Below, one piece after another: positions 53,493-61,146 of a DNA stretch of 64,000 bases; the stretch's first letter is position 1, and each line of letters begins with the position of its first letter. A program made the position numbers and the translations under genes. Under the pieces are notes generated by a model, which had not been told where the DNA came from, made no database searches, and was given only the letters and a program-made list of their open reading frames with translations. This DNA is from Polaromonas sp. (GTDB taxonomy: Bacteria > Pseudomonadota > Gammaproteobacteria > Burkholderiales > Burkholderiaceae_C), in assembly GCF_029945925.1 (NCBI RefSeq), contig NZ_JAQSDN010000013.1:1-64000 (forward strand), in the 5' to 3' direction.

Positions 53493-53834
53493 ATGGAAAC
53501 AAAATCTCTCGATGAAACCGGCGCCCTCAAAGCCCTCGCCGCGCTGGCCCAGGCCCAGCGCCTGCGCACCTTCCGCGCGCTGGTGGTCGCCGGGCCCGAC
53601 GGGTTGACACCGGGCGCGATTGCCGAACTGCTCGAAGTCGCGCCCAGCGCGCTGTCTTTCCACCTGAAAGAACTCGCGCATTCCGGCCTGGTCAGCAGCG
53701 AGCCGCGTGGCCGCAACCTGATTTACCGCGCCAACTTCGAACAGATGAACGCCCTGCTGGGTTACCTCACCCAACATTGTTGCCAGGGCGAAACGTGCGT
53801 GGTCGCCGACGCCGCCTCGTGCGCGGCCTGCTGA
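53493..53834 (+). CDS. arsR: Arsenical repressor ArsR
   Basis: A 113-residue ArsR/SmtB winged helix protein: ALKALAALAQAQRLRTFRAL, the recognition helix SALSFHLKELAHSGLV, and the wing SEPRGRNLIYRA. The canonical ELCVCDL metal box is not present; cysteines occur instead as HCCQGETC and CAAC at the C-terminus, the arrangement of C-terminal arsenite-binding ArsR types. There is no ribosome-binding site before the ATG. Confidence 0.93.
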   Translation: METKSLDETGALKALAALAQAQRLRTFRALVVAGPDGLTPGAIAELLEVAPSALSFHLKELAHSGLVSSEPRGRNLIYRANFEQMNALLGYLTQHCCQGETCVVADAASCAAC

Positions 53835-53847
53835 CCGGGGCGCCGCC

Positions 53848-55212
53848 ATGAACCTCGCCGAAGCCTTGAACCTGGGCTGCCTGTGCCGCACCCTGAACCC
53901 CGAGCGCCTGCGCCAGCAACTGGAAACCGACCCCAGCCTGCAGGGCATGTTGGCCGGACTGGCCACGACACACCCGCACCTGTTCTCCGAGACGGCGGTG
54001 TTTCTGGACCCGGCCATCCGCGCGACCTTGGGCCAGGCGATTGCCGCCATCGAAGGCGTGATCGCCCTGCCCGCCTACCAGCAAGCGGCCCTGGCCAGCG
54101 CGCCCGAGATTGCCCGCCAGAATTTCGGCCCGGCCGGTGTCTTCATGGCGTACGACTTTCACCTGGGTGCCGACGGCCCGCGCCTGATCGAGATCAACAC
54201 CAATGCCGGCGGCGCGCTGCTCAACGCCGCGCTGGCACGTGCGCACCGCGACTGCTGCGAACCCATGCAGGGGCTGATGGACAGTGCGAGCGACCTGACG
54301 CAGATCGACCAGACCTTTGTGGACATGTTCCGCGCCGAGTGGCAGGCCCAGCGTGGCGCGCAGCCGCTGCGCAGCGTGCTGATTGTTGACGATGCACCGG
54401 AAGACCAATACCTCGCGCCTGAATTTGCATTGGCACGGCAGCTGTTTCTGGCGCACGGCATCACGGCTGCCGTGGGCGACGCGCGTGAGCTGCAATGGAA
54501 AGGCGGCGCGCTGTGGCACCCGGCCTTGCCGGGCGTGGCGGTCGATCTGGTCTACAACCGCCTGACCGACTTCAGCCTGGCCGAGCCGGCGCATGAAGCC
54601 CTGCGCAGCGCCTATATGGCCGGCGCGGCGGTCGTCACGCCGCACCCGCGCGCCCATGCGCTGTACGCCGACAAGCGCAACCTCATCACCCTCGGCGACG
54701 ACGCACTGCTGGCCTCATGGGGCGTGTCGGCTGAAGACCGGCACCTGCTGCAGGCGGTGGTTCCACATACCGAACTCGTCAGAGCCGACCACGCCGACGA
54801 CCTCTGGGCGCGCCGCCGCCAGCTCTTCTTCAAACCCGTGGCAGGTTACGGCGCCAAAGCCGCCTACCGCGGCGACAAACTCACACGCGGCGTGTGGAGC
54901 ACCATCCTGGCCGGTGGTTTTATCGCGCAGGCGCTGGTACCGCCGAGTGAACGCCTGGTCGATGTTGATGGCGTGCCCACCCGGCTGAAGCTGGACCTGC
55001 GCGCCTACACCTACCGCGGCCAGGTGCAGTTGCTGGCCGCTCGCACCTACACCGGCCAGACCACCAACTTCCGCACGGCCGGCGGCGGCTTTTCGCCGGT
55101 GGTGGTGCTGCCTTCTGCGATGGCGCTGGTTGCGGACGCCCGCCAAAGCCCGCCCCACGCCGACTGCCTTCCGTCCCCCGCCCTTGAAACCTCAACCTGG
55201 AGTCCGCCATGA
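53848..55212 (+). CDS. Possible circularly permuted ATP-grasp protein in the ars operon
   Basis: A 454-residue protein I do not recognise from any named ars gene. Near residues 100-125 MAYDFHLGADGPRLIEINTN and AGGALLN match an ATP-grasp metal-binding E-x-N-x-N motif. Near residue 330 RQLFFKPVAGYGAKAAYRG matches the nucleotide-binding Lys and Gly-rich loop, followed by KLDLRAYTYRGQVQLLAAR. The order is the reverse of a standard ATP-grasp, as in circularly permuted families. A peptide-bond or amide ligase is the best guess. It overlaps arsI by 4 bp (ATGA). Confidence 0.72.
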   Translation: MNLAEALNLGCLCRTLNPERLRQQLETDPSLQGMLAGLATTHPHLFSETAVFLDPAIRATLGQAIAAIEGVIALPAYQQAALASAPEIARQNFGPAGVFMAYDFHLGADGPRLIEINTNAGGALLNAALARAHRDCCEPMQGLMDSASDLTQIDQTFVDMFRAEWQAQRGAQPLRSVLIVDDAPEDQYLAPEFALARQLFLAHGITAAVGDARELQWKGGALWHPALPGVAVDLVYNRLTDFSLAEPAHEALRSAYMAGAAVVTPHPRAHALYADKRNLITLGDDALLASWGVSAEDRHLLQAVVPHTELVRADHADDLWARRRQLFFKPVAGYGAKAAYRGDKLTRGVWSTILAGGFIAQALVPPSERLVDVDGVPTRLKLDLRAYTYRGQVQLLAARTYTGQTTNFRTAGGGFSPVVVLPSAMALVADARQSPPHADCLPSPALETSTWSPP

Positions 55213-55709
55213 AACGCTTTCATGTCCACATGCATGTCGAAGACCTCGGCAAAAACATCGCTTTCTATTCCGCCATGTTTCATCAGCCTCCCGCCCGCAC
55301 CGAGGCCGACTATGCCAAATGGATGCTGCAGGACCCGCCAGTCAACTTTGCCATCTCCACCCGCGGCAGCGCCACCGGCGTGGACCACCTGGGCATCCAG
55401 GTGGAGTCCACCGAAGAGCTTGCCGAGCTGCGGGCTCACGCGCGGGAGGCCGACCTTGCACTGCAGGACGACGGGGAAACCACCTGCTGTTATGCGCGCA
55501 GCGACAAATACTGGCTGACCGACCCGCAGGGCGTGGCCTGGGAGCAGTTTCACACCCTGGATAACATTCCGGTGTTCAGTGAACCGGAATCTCTATCAAA
55601 TCAGGCTGAATCCACCTCCTGTTGTGCGCCACGCGCTATAGAAACAGTAGCAACTCTGCCATCCACCAACTCTGGCGCCCAGACCCCGGCCGCCAAAGCC
55701 TGCTGCTGA
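55209..55709 (+). CDS. arsI: ArsI/CadI-type dioxygenase (C-As lyase)
   Basis: A 166-residue vicinal-oxygen-chelate protein. Iron ligands are His in RFHVHMHVED, His in TGVDHLGIQV and Glu in AWEQFHTL; the vicinal cysteine pair ETTCCYARSDKYW binds trivalent arsenic in ArsI. It would cleave the C-As bond of methylarsenite or trivalent aromatic arsenicals; CadI-type proteins share the fold. Residues about 128-149 (SNQAESTSCCAPRAIETVA) derive from an ATAGCT element, adding a further CC pair. Confidence 0.9.
   Translation: MKRFHVHMHVEDLGKNIAFYSAMFHQPPARTEADYAKWMLQDPPVNFAISTRGSATGVDHLGIQVESTEELAELRAHAREADLALQDDGETTCCYARSDKYWLTDPQGVAWEQFHTLDNIPVFSEPESLSNQAESTSCCAPRAIETVATLPSTNSGAQTPAAKACC
55591..55654 (+). 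repeat. ATAGCT element inside arsI
   Basis: CTATCAAATCAGGCTGAATC at one end and GCGCTATAGAAACAGTAGCA at the other, an ATAGCT element in reverse. It is in frame in the arsI 3' part and encodes AIETVA, as in addA. Confidence 0.7.
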
Positions 55710-55721
55710 AGGAAGCTGACA

Positions 55722-56222
55722 ATGACTACGCGCCCCCTCAACGTCCTGTTTTTATGCACCCACAATTCGGCTCGCAGCATTCTGGCCGAAGCCACGCTGA
55801 ACCACATCGGCAAAGGGCGCTTCAAGGCTTTCTCGGCCGGTAGCAGCCCGCGTGACAACCAGCAGCCGAACCCGTTGGCGCTGCAGGTGTTGAAAAACGC
55901 CGGCATTGCCACCGAAGGCCTGGGCAGCAAAAGCTGGGACGAGTTCGGCAAGGCCGACTCCCCTGTGATGGACCTGGTCATCACCGTCTGCGACAACGCC
56001 GCCGGCGAGGTCTGCCCCTACTGGCCCAGTCAGCCCGCCACCGCGCACTGGGGTTACGCCGATCCGTCGGAGGTCGAGGGGGATGAGGCAAAAAGACTCG
56101 AAGCCTTCCGCCAAACCCTGTTCGCGATACGCCGCCGTCTGGAGCTCCTGATCAACCTGCCGCCCGACAAGCTGGAGCGGGCCATGGTGCAGCAGGCCGC
56201 GCGCGATTTGTCCCGCGCCTGA
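55722..56222 (+). CDS. arsC: Arsenate reductase/LMW phosphatase-type ArsC
   Basis: A 166-residue protein of the low-molecular-weight phosphatase fold with the P-loop FLCTHNSARSILAEA (C-x5-R, about residues 12-18) and VITVCDNAAGEVCPYW with the further cysteines. These reduce arsenate with thioredoxin or similar. It is a second, unrelated arsenate reductase in the locus. 12 bp after arsI. Confidence 0.93.
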   Translation: MTTRPLNVLFLCTHNSARSILAEATLNHIGKGRFKAFSAGSSPRDNQQPNPLALQVLKNAGIATEGLGSKSWDEFGKADSPVMDLVITVCDNAAGEVCPYWPSQPATAHWGYADPSEVEGDEAKRLEAFRQTLFAIRRRLELLINLPPDKLERAMVQQAARDLSRA

Positions 56223-56252
56223 ACGTGAATTTATTGAAAAACAGGGAACATC

Positions 56253-57278
<1,026 letters not shown>

Positions 57279-57322
57279 GGGGCTGGCTGGCGGCGGCGTT
57301 GCTGCTGCTGCATGGCCATTTT

Positions 57323-57384
57323 TCATATCAAATCGGCCTCCAGCCCTTTCCACACCTGCGGAAACAGCTCTATTTTTGATAGCA
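57323..57384 (-). repeat. ATAGCT element between acr3 and the MFS gene
   Basis: Reverse orientation: GCTATCAAAAATAGAGCTGT, then GGGCTGGAGGCCGATTTGAT read on the minus strand. Full element. Confidence 0.85.
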
Positions 57385-57403
57385 TGCCAGACCTCACCAC
57401 GCC

Positions 57404-58630
57404 ATGAGCCAACCCCGCAGCGTCACCATCGCCAGCCTGGGCATTGCCCAGACCCTGGCCTGGGCGTCCAGCTACTACCTGCCGGCCATGCTGGCAACGT
57501 CCATGGCGCGCGATCTCGATGTCAGCACGCCCACCGTGTTCCTCGGGTTTTCGCTGGCGCTGGTGGTGTCCGCCCTGCTGGGCCCTTTCGCCGGCAAGGC
57601 GATTGACCGTTATGGCGGCCGGCCGGTGCTGGCTGCCACCAGCTTCATCTTTGCCGCCGGGTTGGCCACCCTGGCCCTGGCGCAGGGGCCGGTCGGCCTG
57701 TTTGTGGCTTGGGCCATCCTCGGCGTGGCCATGGCCGCCGGCCTGTATGAAGCCGCCTTTGCCACACTGGTGCACCTGTACGGCAAGGACGCGCGCGGCG
57801 CCATCACCGGCATCACGTTGCTGGCCGGTTTTGCCAGCACCGTGGGCTGGCCGCTGTCGGCCTGGCTGGAGCTCGAATGGGGCTGGCGTGCCGCCTGCGG
57901 GGTGTGGGCCGGTCTGCACCTGCTGGTGGCGCTGCCGCTGAACTGGATGCTGCCTTCCACACCTGCATCGCCTGCCTCACCCGCAGCCCCCCTGTCGCCG
58001 ACCTCCGTGCCGATGGCGCCGGCAACCACGGCCACCGCGCCTGCGCCTGAACGTGAACCTGCGCAGAGCTCGGCACGCACGGCGGCGCTGCTGGCCTTTG
58101 TGTTCGCTGTGACCTGGTTCATCAGCACCGCCATGGCCGCGCACCTGCCGCGCCTGCTGCAGGTCCACGGCGTGCCGCTGGCCACGGCCCTGGTGTTTGC
58201 CGGGCTGGTCGGCCCGGCGCAGGTGGCCGGGCGGTTGCTCGAATACGGGCTGCTGCGCAACATTCACCCGCTGGTGTCGGCGCGGGTCGCCGGCGCCATG
58301 CACACGCTGGGTGCCCTGGTGTTCCTGGCTGTCGGCGTGCCGGCCGGGGCCGTGTTCACCGTGCTGCATGGTGCCGGCAACGGCGTGCTGACGATTGCCA
58401 AGGGCACGCTGCCGCTGGTGCTGTTCGGCGCAAAGGACTATGGCGCGCGCCAGGGCCTGCTGATGGTGCCGGCGCGTTTTGCGCAGGCCCTGTCGCCCTG
58501 GCTGTTCGGCCTGGCGATTGACCGCTTCGGCGCGGGCGCGCTGTGGTTCTCCGCCGCGCTGGGCGCGCTGGGCCTGACGGCCCTGATGCTGCTGCAGGGC
58601 CCGCGCATGACACAGGTCCGGCCCGCCTGA
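57404..58630 (+). CDS. MFS transporter, ArsK-like
   Basis: A 408-residue major facilitator with twelve helices. The MFS loop AGKAIDRYGGRPVLA lies between helices 2 and 3, and the central cytoplasmic loop (about residues 185-225) is unusually Ala/Pro/Thr-rich. Position after acr3 suggests export of arsenite or organoarsenicals, as for ArsK; ArsJ-type export of 1-arseno-3-phosphoglycerate is less likely because no GAPDH gene is beside it. Substrate is inferred. Confidence 0.8.
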   Translation: MSQPRSVTIASLGIAQTLAWASSYYLPAMLATSMARDLDVSTPTVFLGFSLALVVSALLGPFAGKAIDRYGGRPVLAATSFIFAAGLATLALAQGPVGLFVAWAILGVAMAAGLYEAAFATLVHLYGKDARGAITGITLLAGFASTVGWPLSAWLELEWGWRAACGVWAGLHLLVALPLNWMLPSTPASPASPAAPLSPTSVPMAPATTATAPAPEREPAQSSARTAALLAFVFAVTWFISTAMAAHLPRLLQVHGVPLATALVFAGLVGPAQVAGRLLEYGLLRNIHPLVSARVAGAMHTLGALVFLAVGVPAGAVFTVLHGAGNGVLTIAKGTLPLVLFGAKDYGARQGLLMVPARFAQALSPWLFGLAIDRFGAGALWFSAALGALGLTALMLLQGPRMTQVRPA

Positions 58631-58642
58631 TTCAGCGCGCCC

Positions 58643-59146
58643 TCAGCCCAGCCACTTCTGCAGAAACTGCGCCTGACCCATGGCCGGGTCGAGCTGGTAG
58701 CCGGCAAAACCGATGCGTTCATACAGTTTGATCGCTGGCGCATTGCCCTGCAGCACTTCCAGCGTGAGTTTGCAGGCGCCACGCTCGCGCGCGATGGCCT
58801 CGACCTCGGCCAGCATCAACTCACCGACACGTCGGCCGCGGTGGCTGGCCAGCACCACCACGTCGTGCACATTGACCAGCGGACGGCAGGCAAACGTCGA
58901 AAAACCCTCGATGCAGTTGACCAGCCCGACCGGCTGCGCGCCGTCGAAGGCCAGCACGCTGAAGGCCTGGGCCCGCGCGGCCAGTTCCGCCACCAGGTGG
59001 GTTTTGGCGAACTCGCTCAGCGGCTGGCCACCACCGGCCATGTCGCGCGCGTAGGCGTCGAGCAGAGCGACCAGCGCGTCGGCGTGTGCGGGGTTGCGGT
59101 AGTCAGCGCGGCTGATGCGCAGGCCGGAAGCGGCGATAGCTGTCAT
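58643..59146 (-). CDS. GNAT family N-acetyltransferase
   Basis: A 167-residue GNAT protein: VNVHDVVVLASHRGRRVGEL with the R-G-R-R-V-G acetyl-CoA loop, LTLEVLQGNAPAIKLYERIG and FAGYQLD. Convergent with the MFS gene (13 bp apart), so probably not part of the ars operon. Substrate unknown. Confidence 0.87.
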   Translation of the reverse strand: MTAIAASGLRISRADYRNPAHADALVALLDAYARDMAGGGQPLSEFAKTHLVAELAARAQAFSVLAFDGAQPVGLVNCIEGFSTFACRPLVNVHDVVVLASHRGRRVGELMLAEVEAIARERGACKLTLEVLQGNAPAIKLYERIGFAGYQLDPAMGQAQFLQKWLG

Positions 59147-59537
59147 GCGAGGGAGCCCTGTGGAAAAGTGGATGTGGTGATTCTAAGCAGCGAACCCACG
59201 AGCCCGGCGCAGTGCCACCTCTGGAATCATCAAGAAAAACGGCCGGCAGCCCAGACAGGGAAAGCGCCGACAGCTATCAAAAACAGAGCAATGTGCGCTG
59301 GCAGACAGTCGCCGCCAGCACTTTCCGCCATGGTGCGTGCCGGGCCGCCCCTCTTTACCGGACATTTACGAAGCCCTTTCCGGCGCTACACCTGAGCGCG
59401 AAGCCTTGCAGTGATAATTCTTCGGCGAGCTGAAAAATACACACTGGCAGCGCCAAGGCGCCGCCGGTGACAACACCCATCAAACACAAAAAAGTGCCGC
59501 GCCAGACCGCTGGTGCGGTGGGCAACAAGGACAGCTG
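59147..59537. other. Intergenic region upstream of the RND genes
   Basis: 391 bp without a supported gene. A partial ATAGCT element (GACAGCTATCAAAAACAGAG, near 59268-59293) is present. It must hold the promoters of both the GNAT and RND genes, but I see no convincing -35/-10 pair. Confidence 0.6.
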
Positions 59538-61124
59538 ATGGACCCGAAATCTGAGGCGCCGACCGCCGGCCCCGAGACCCCCCCCCGCAAACGCCTGAGC
59601 CGACGCGCAACCCTGATTGGCAGCCTGATCGCAGTCATCGCGCTGGCCGGCACCGGCTGGCTCGCCTGGCGCCTGACCCACCCCGCGGCAGACGCCAGCA
59701 CCGCCGCTGCGGGCGGCGGCGCCCGCCGCGGCCCGCCGGCCACCACGGTCGGCGTCGCCACCGCCGAACGGGCCAGCATTCCCATCCTCCTGGAAGCCCT
59801 GGGCACAGTCACGCCGCAAGCCACGGTGAAGGTGCGTCCGCAGGTCTCTGGCGTGCTGCAGAAAGTGCTGTTCAAGGAAGGCCAGATGCTGCGCGCCGGC
59901 GAACTCATGGCCACCATCGACCCGCGCCAGTTTGAACTGGCCCTGCAGCAGGCCAGCGGCCAGCGCCAGCGCGACGAGGCCCAACTCGACAGCGCGCGTG
60001 TCACGCTGCAGCGATTCAAGACCCTCTTGGGCCAGGACTCGATTGCCCGCCAGGAGGTGGACTCCCAGGCCGCACTGGTCAAGCAGCTCGAGGGCACGGT
60101 CGTGATCGACAAGGCCAACGAAGGCGCGGCGCGTCTGAACCTGGGCTACACCCGGGTGGTCGCACCGGTCAGCGGCCGCGTCGGCCTGCGCGCCGTGGAC
60201 GTGGGTAATGTGGTGAGCCCCAGCGATGCCAATGGCATCGCCCTGATCACCCAGGTCACCCCGATTGACGTGGTGTTTTCCATCCCGCAGGACCAGGTCG
60301 GCGAATTGCAGCAGGCCGTCAGCACCGGCACCGTGATGAAGGTCACCGCGCTGGACCGCACCCGCTCGGGCACGCTGGACACCGGTGTGTTTGCCTCGCT
60401 CGACAACCAGATCGACACCACCACCGGAACGGTCAAGGCCAAGGCGCGTTTTGCCAACAGCAAGCTCACGCTGTTCCCGAGTCAGTTTGTCAATGTGCAG
60501 CTGCTGGTGCGCACCATCGACAACGCCGTGGTGGTGCCGGTCACCGCCGTGCGCCTGGGCAGCAGCGGCGACTATGTGTATGTGCTCAATGCGGCCGAGC
60601 GCACCGTGAGCCTGCGTCCCGTCAAACGCGGACCGGCCACGGTCGACAAGATCGTGATCGCCTCCGGCCTGCAGGCGGGCGAACGTGTCATCACCGAGGG
60701 CGCCGACCGGCTCAAGGACGGCGCACGCGTGGTGCTGCCGGGCGATGCGCCGGGGGGCGGCCGTGCCGCGGGCGCGCGCCGGCCCCAGGGCGCGGCGTCG
60801 GCGCCGCGCGGCAGTGATACCGGCGCACCGGCACCGCAGGGCACCGCGTCCGCGCCTCGTGCTGCAGCATCCATGAACGCCGCGCCACCCGCTGCAGTTG
60901 CGGCGCCTTCAACGTCCCCAGCACCTGCTGCAACGTCAGCCGCCACCGCGCCCCCGCCCGAGCAACTCCAGCGCTTCCTGGATCAGGTCAAGGACGACCC
61001 GGAGGCCCTGGTCCGCCGCCAGTCACTGGTCGACAAGATCAAACAGGGCGACCCGGCGGCGCTTGAACGCTGGCAGAAGATCTGGGAGCGGCGGCGCGAA
61101 GGCGGCGCGGCGCCGGCGCAGTGA
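59538..61124 (+). CDS. RND efflux periplasmic adaptor (MdtA-like)
   Basis: A 528-residue membrane-fusion protein. A single N-terminal membrane anchor (TLIGSLIAVIALAGTGWLAW, about residues 30-50) is followed by lipoyl halves (ATVKVRPQVSGVLQKVLFKE, GQML and VVAPVSGRVGLRAVDVGN), a helical hairpin and beta-barrel domain. After about residue 400 there is an Ala/Pro/Ser-rich extension and a charged helix (LVDKIKQGDPAALERWQKIW), not usual in MdtA. A C9 tract (59578-59586) lies near codon 15. 22 bp before the pump gene. Confidence 0.9.
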   Translation: MDPKSEAPTAGPETPPRKRLSRRATLIGSLIAVIALAGTGWLAWRLTHPAADASTAAAGGGARRGPPATTVGVATAERASIPILLEALGTVTPQATVKVRPQVSGVLQKVLFKEGQMLRAGELMATIDPRQFELALQQASGQRQRDEAQLDSARVTLQRFKTLLGQDSIARQEVDSQAALVKQLEGTVVIDKANEGAARLNLGYTRVVAPVSGRVGLRAVDVGNVVSPSDANGIALITQVTPIDVVFSIPQDQVGELQQAVSTGTVMKVTALDRTRSGTLDTGVFASLDNQIDTTTGTVKAKARFANSKLTLFPSQFVNVQLLVRTIDNAVVVPVTAVRLGSSGDYVYVLNAAERTVSLRPVKRGPATVDKIVIASGLQAGERVITEGADRLKDGARVVLPGDAPGGGRAAGARRPQGAASAPRGSDTGAPAPQGTASAPRAAASMNAAPPAAVAAPSTSPAPAATSAATAPPPEQLQRFLDQVKDDPEALVRRQSLVDKIKQGDPAALERWQKIWERRREGGAAPAQ

Positions 61125-61146
61125 CGGGCACGAGGCAACACCCCGC

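Noticed and set aside
57404..58630. Calling the MFS gene arsJ
   Set aside because: ArsJ is paired with a GAPDH gene; none is adjacent. ArsK-like is the better fit but is still an inference.
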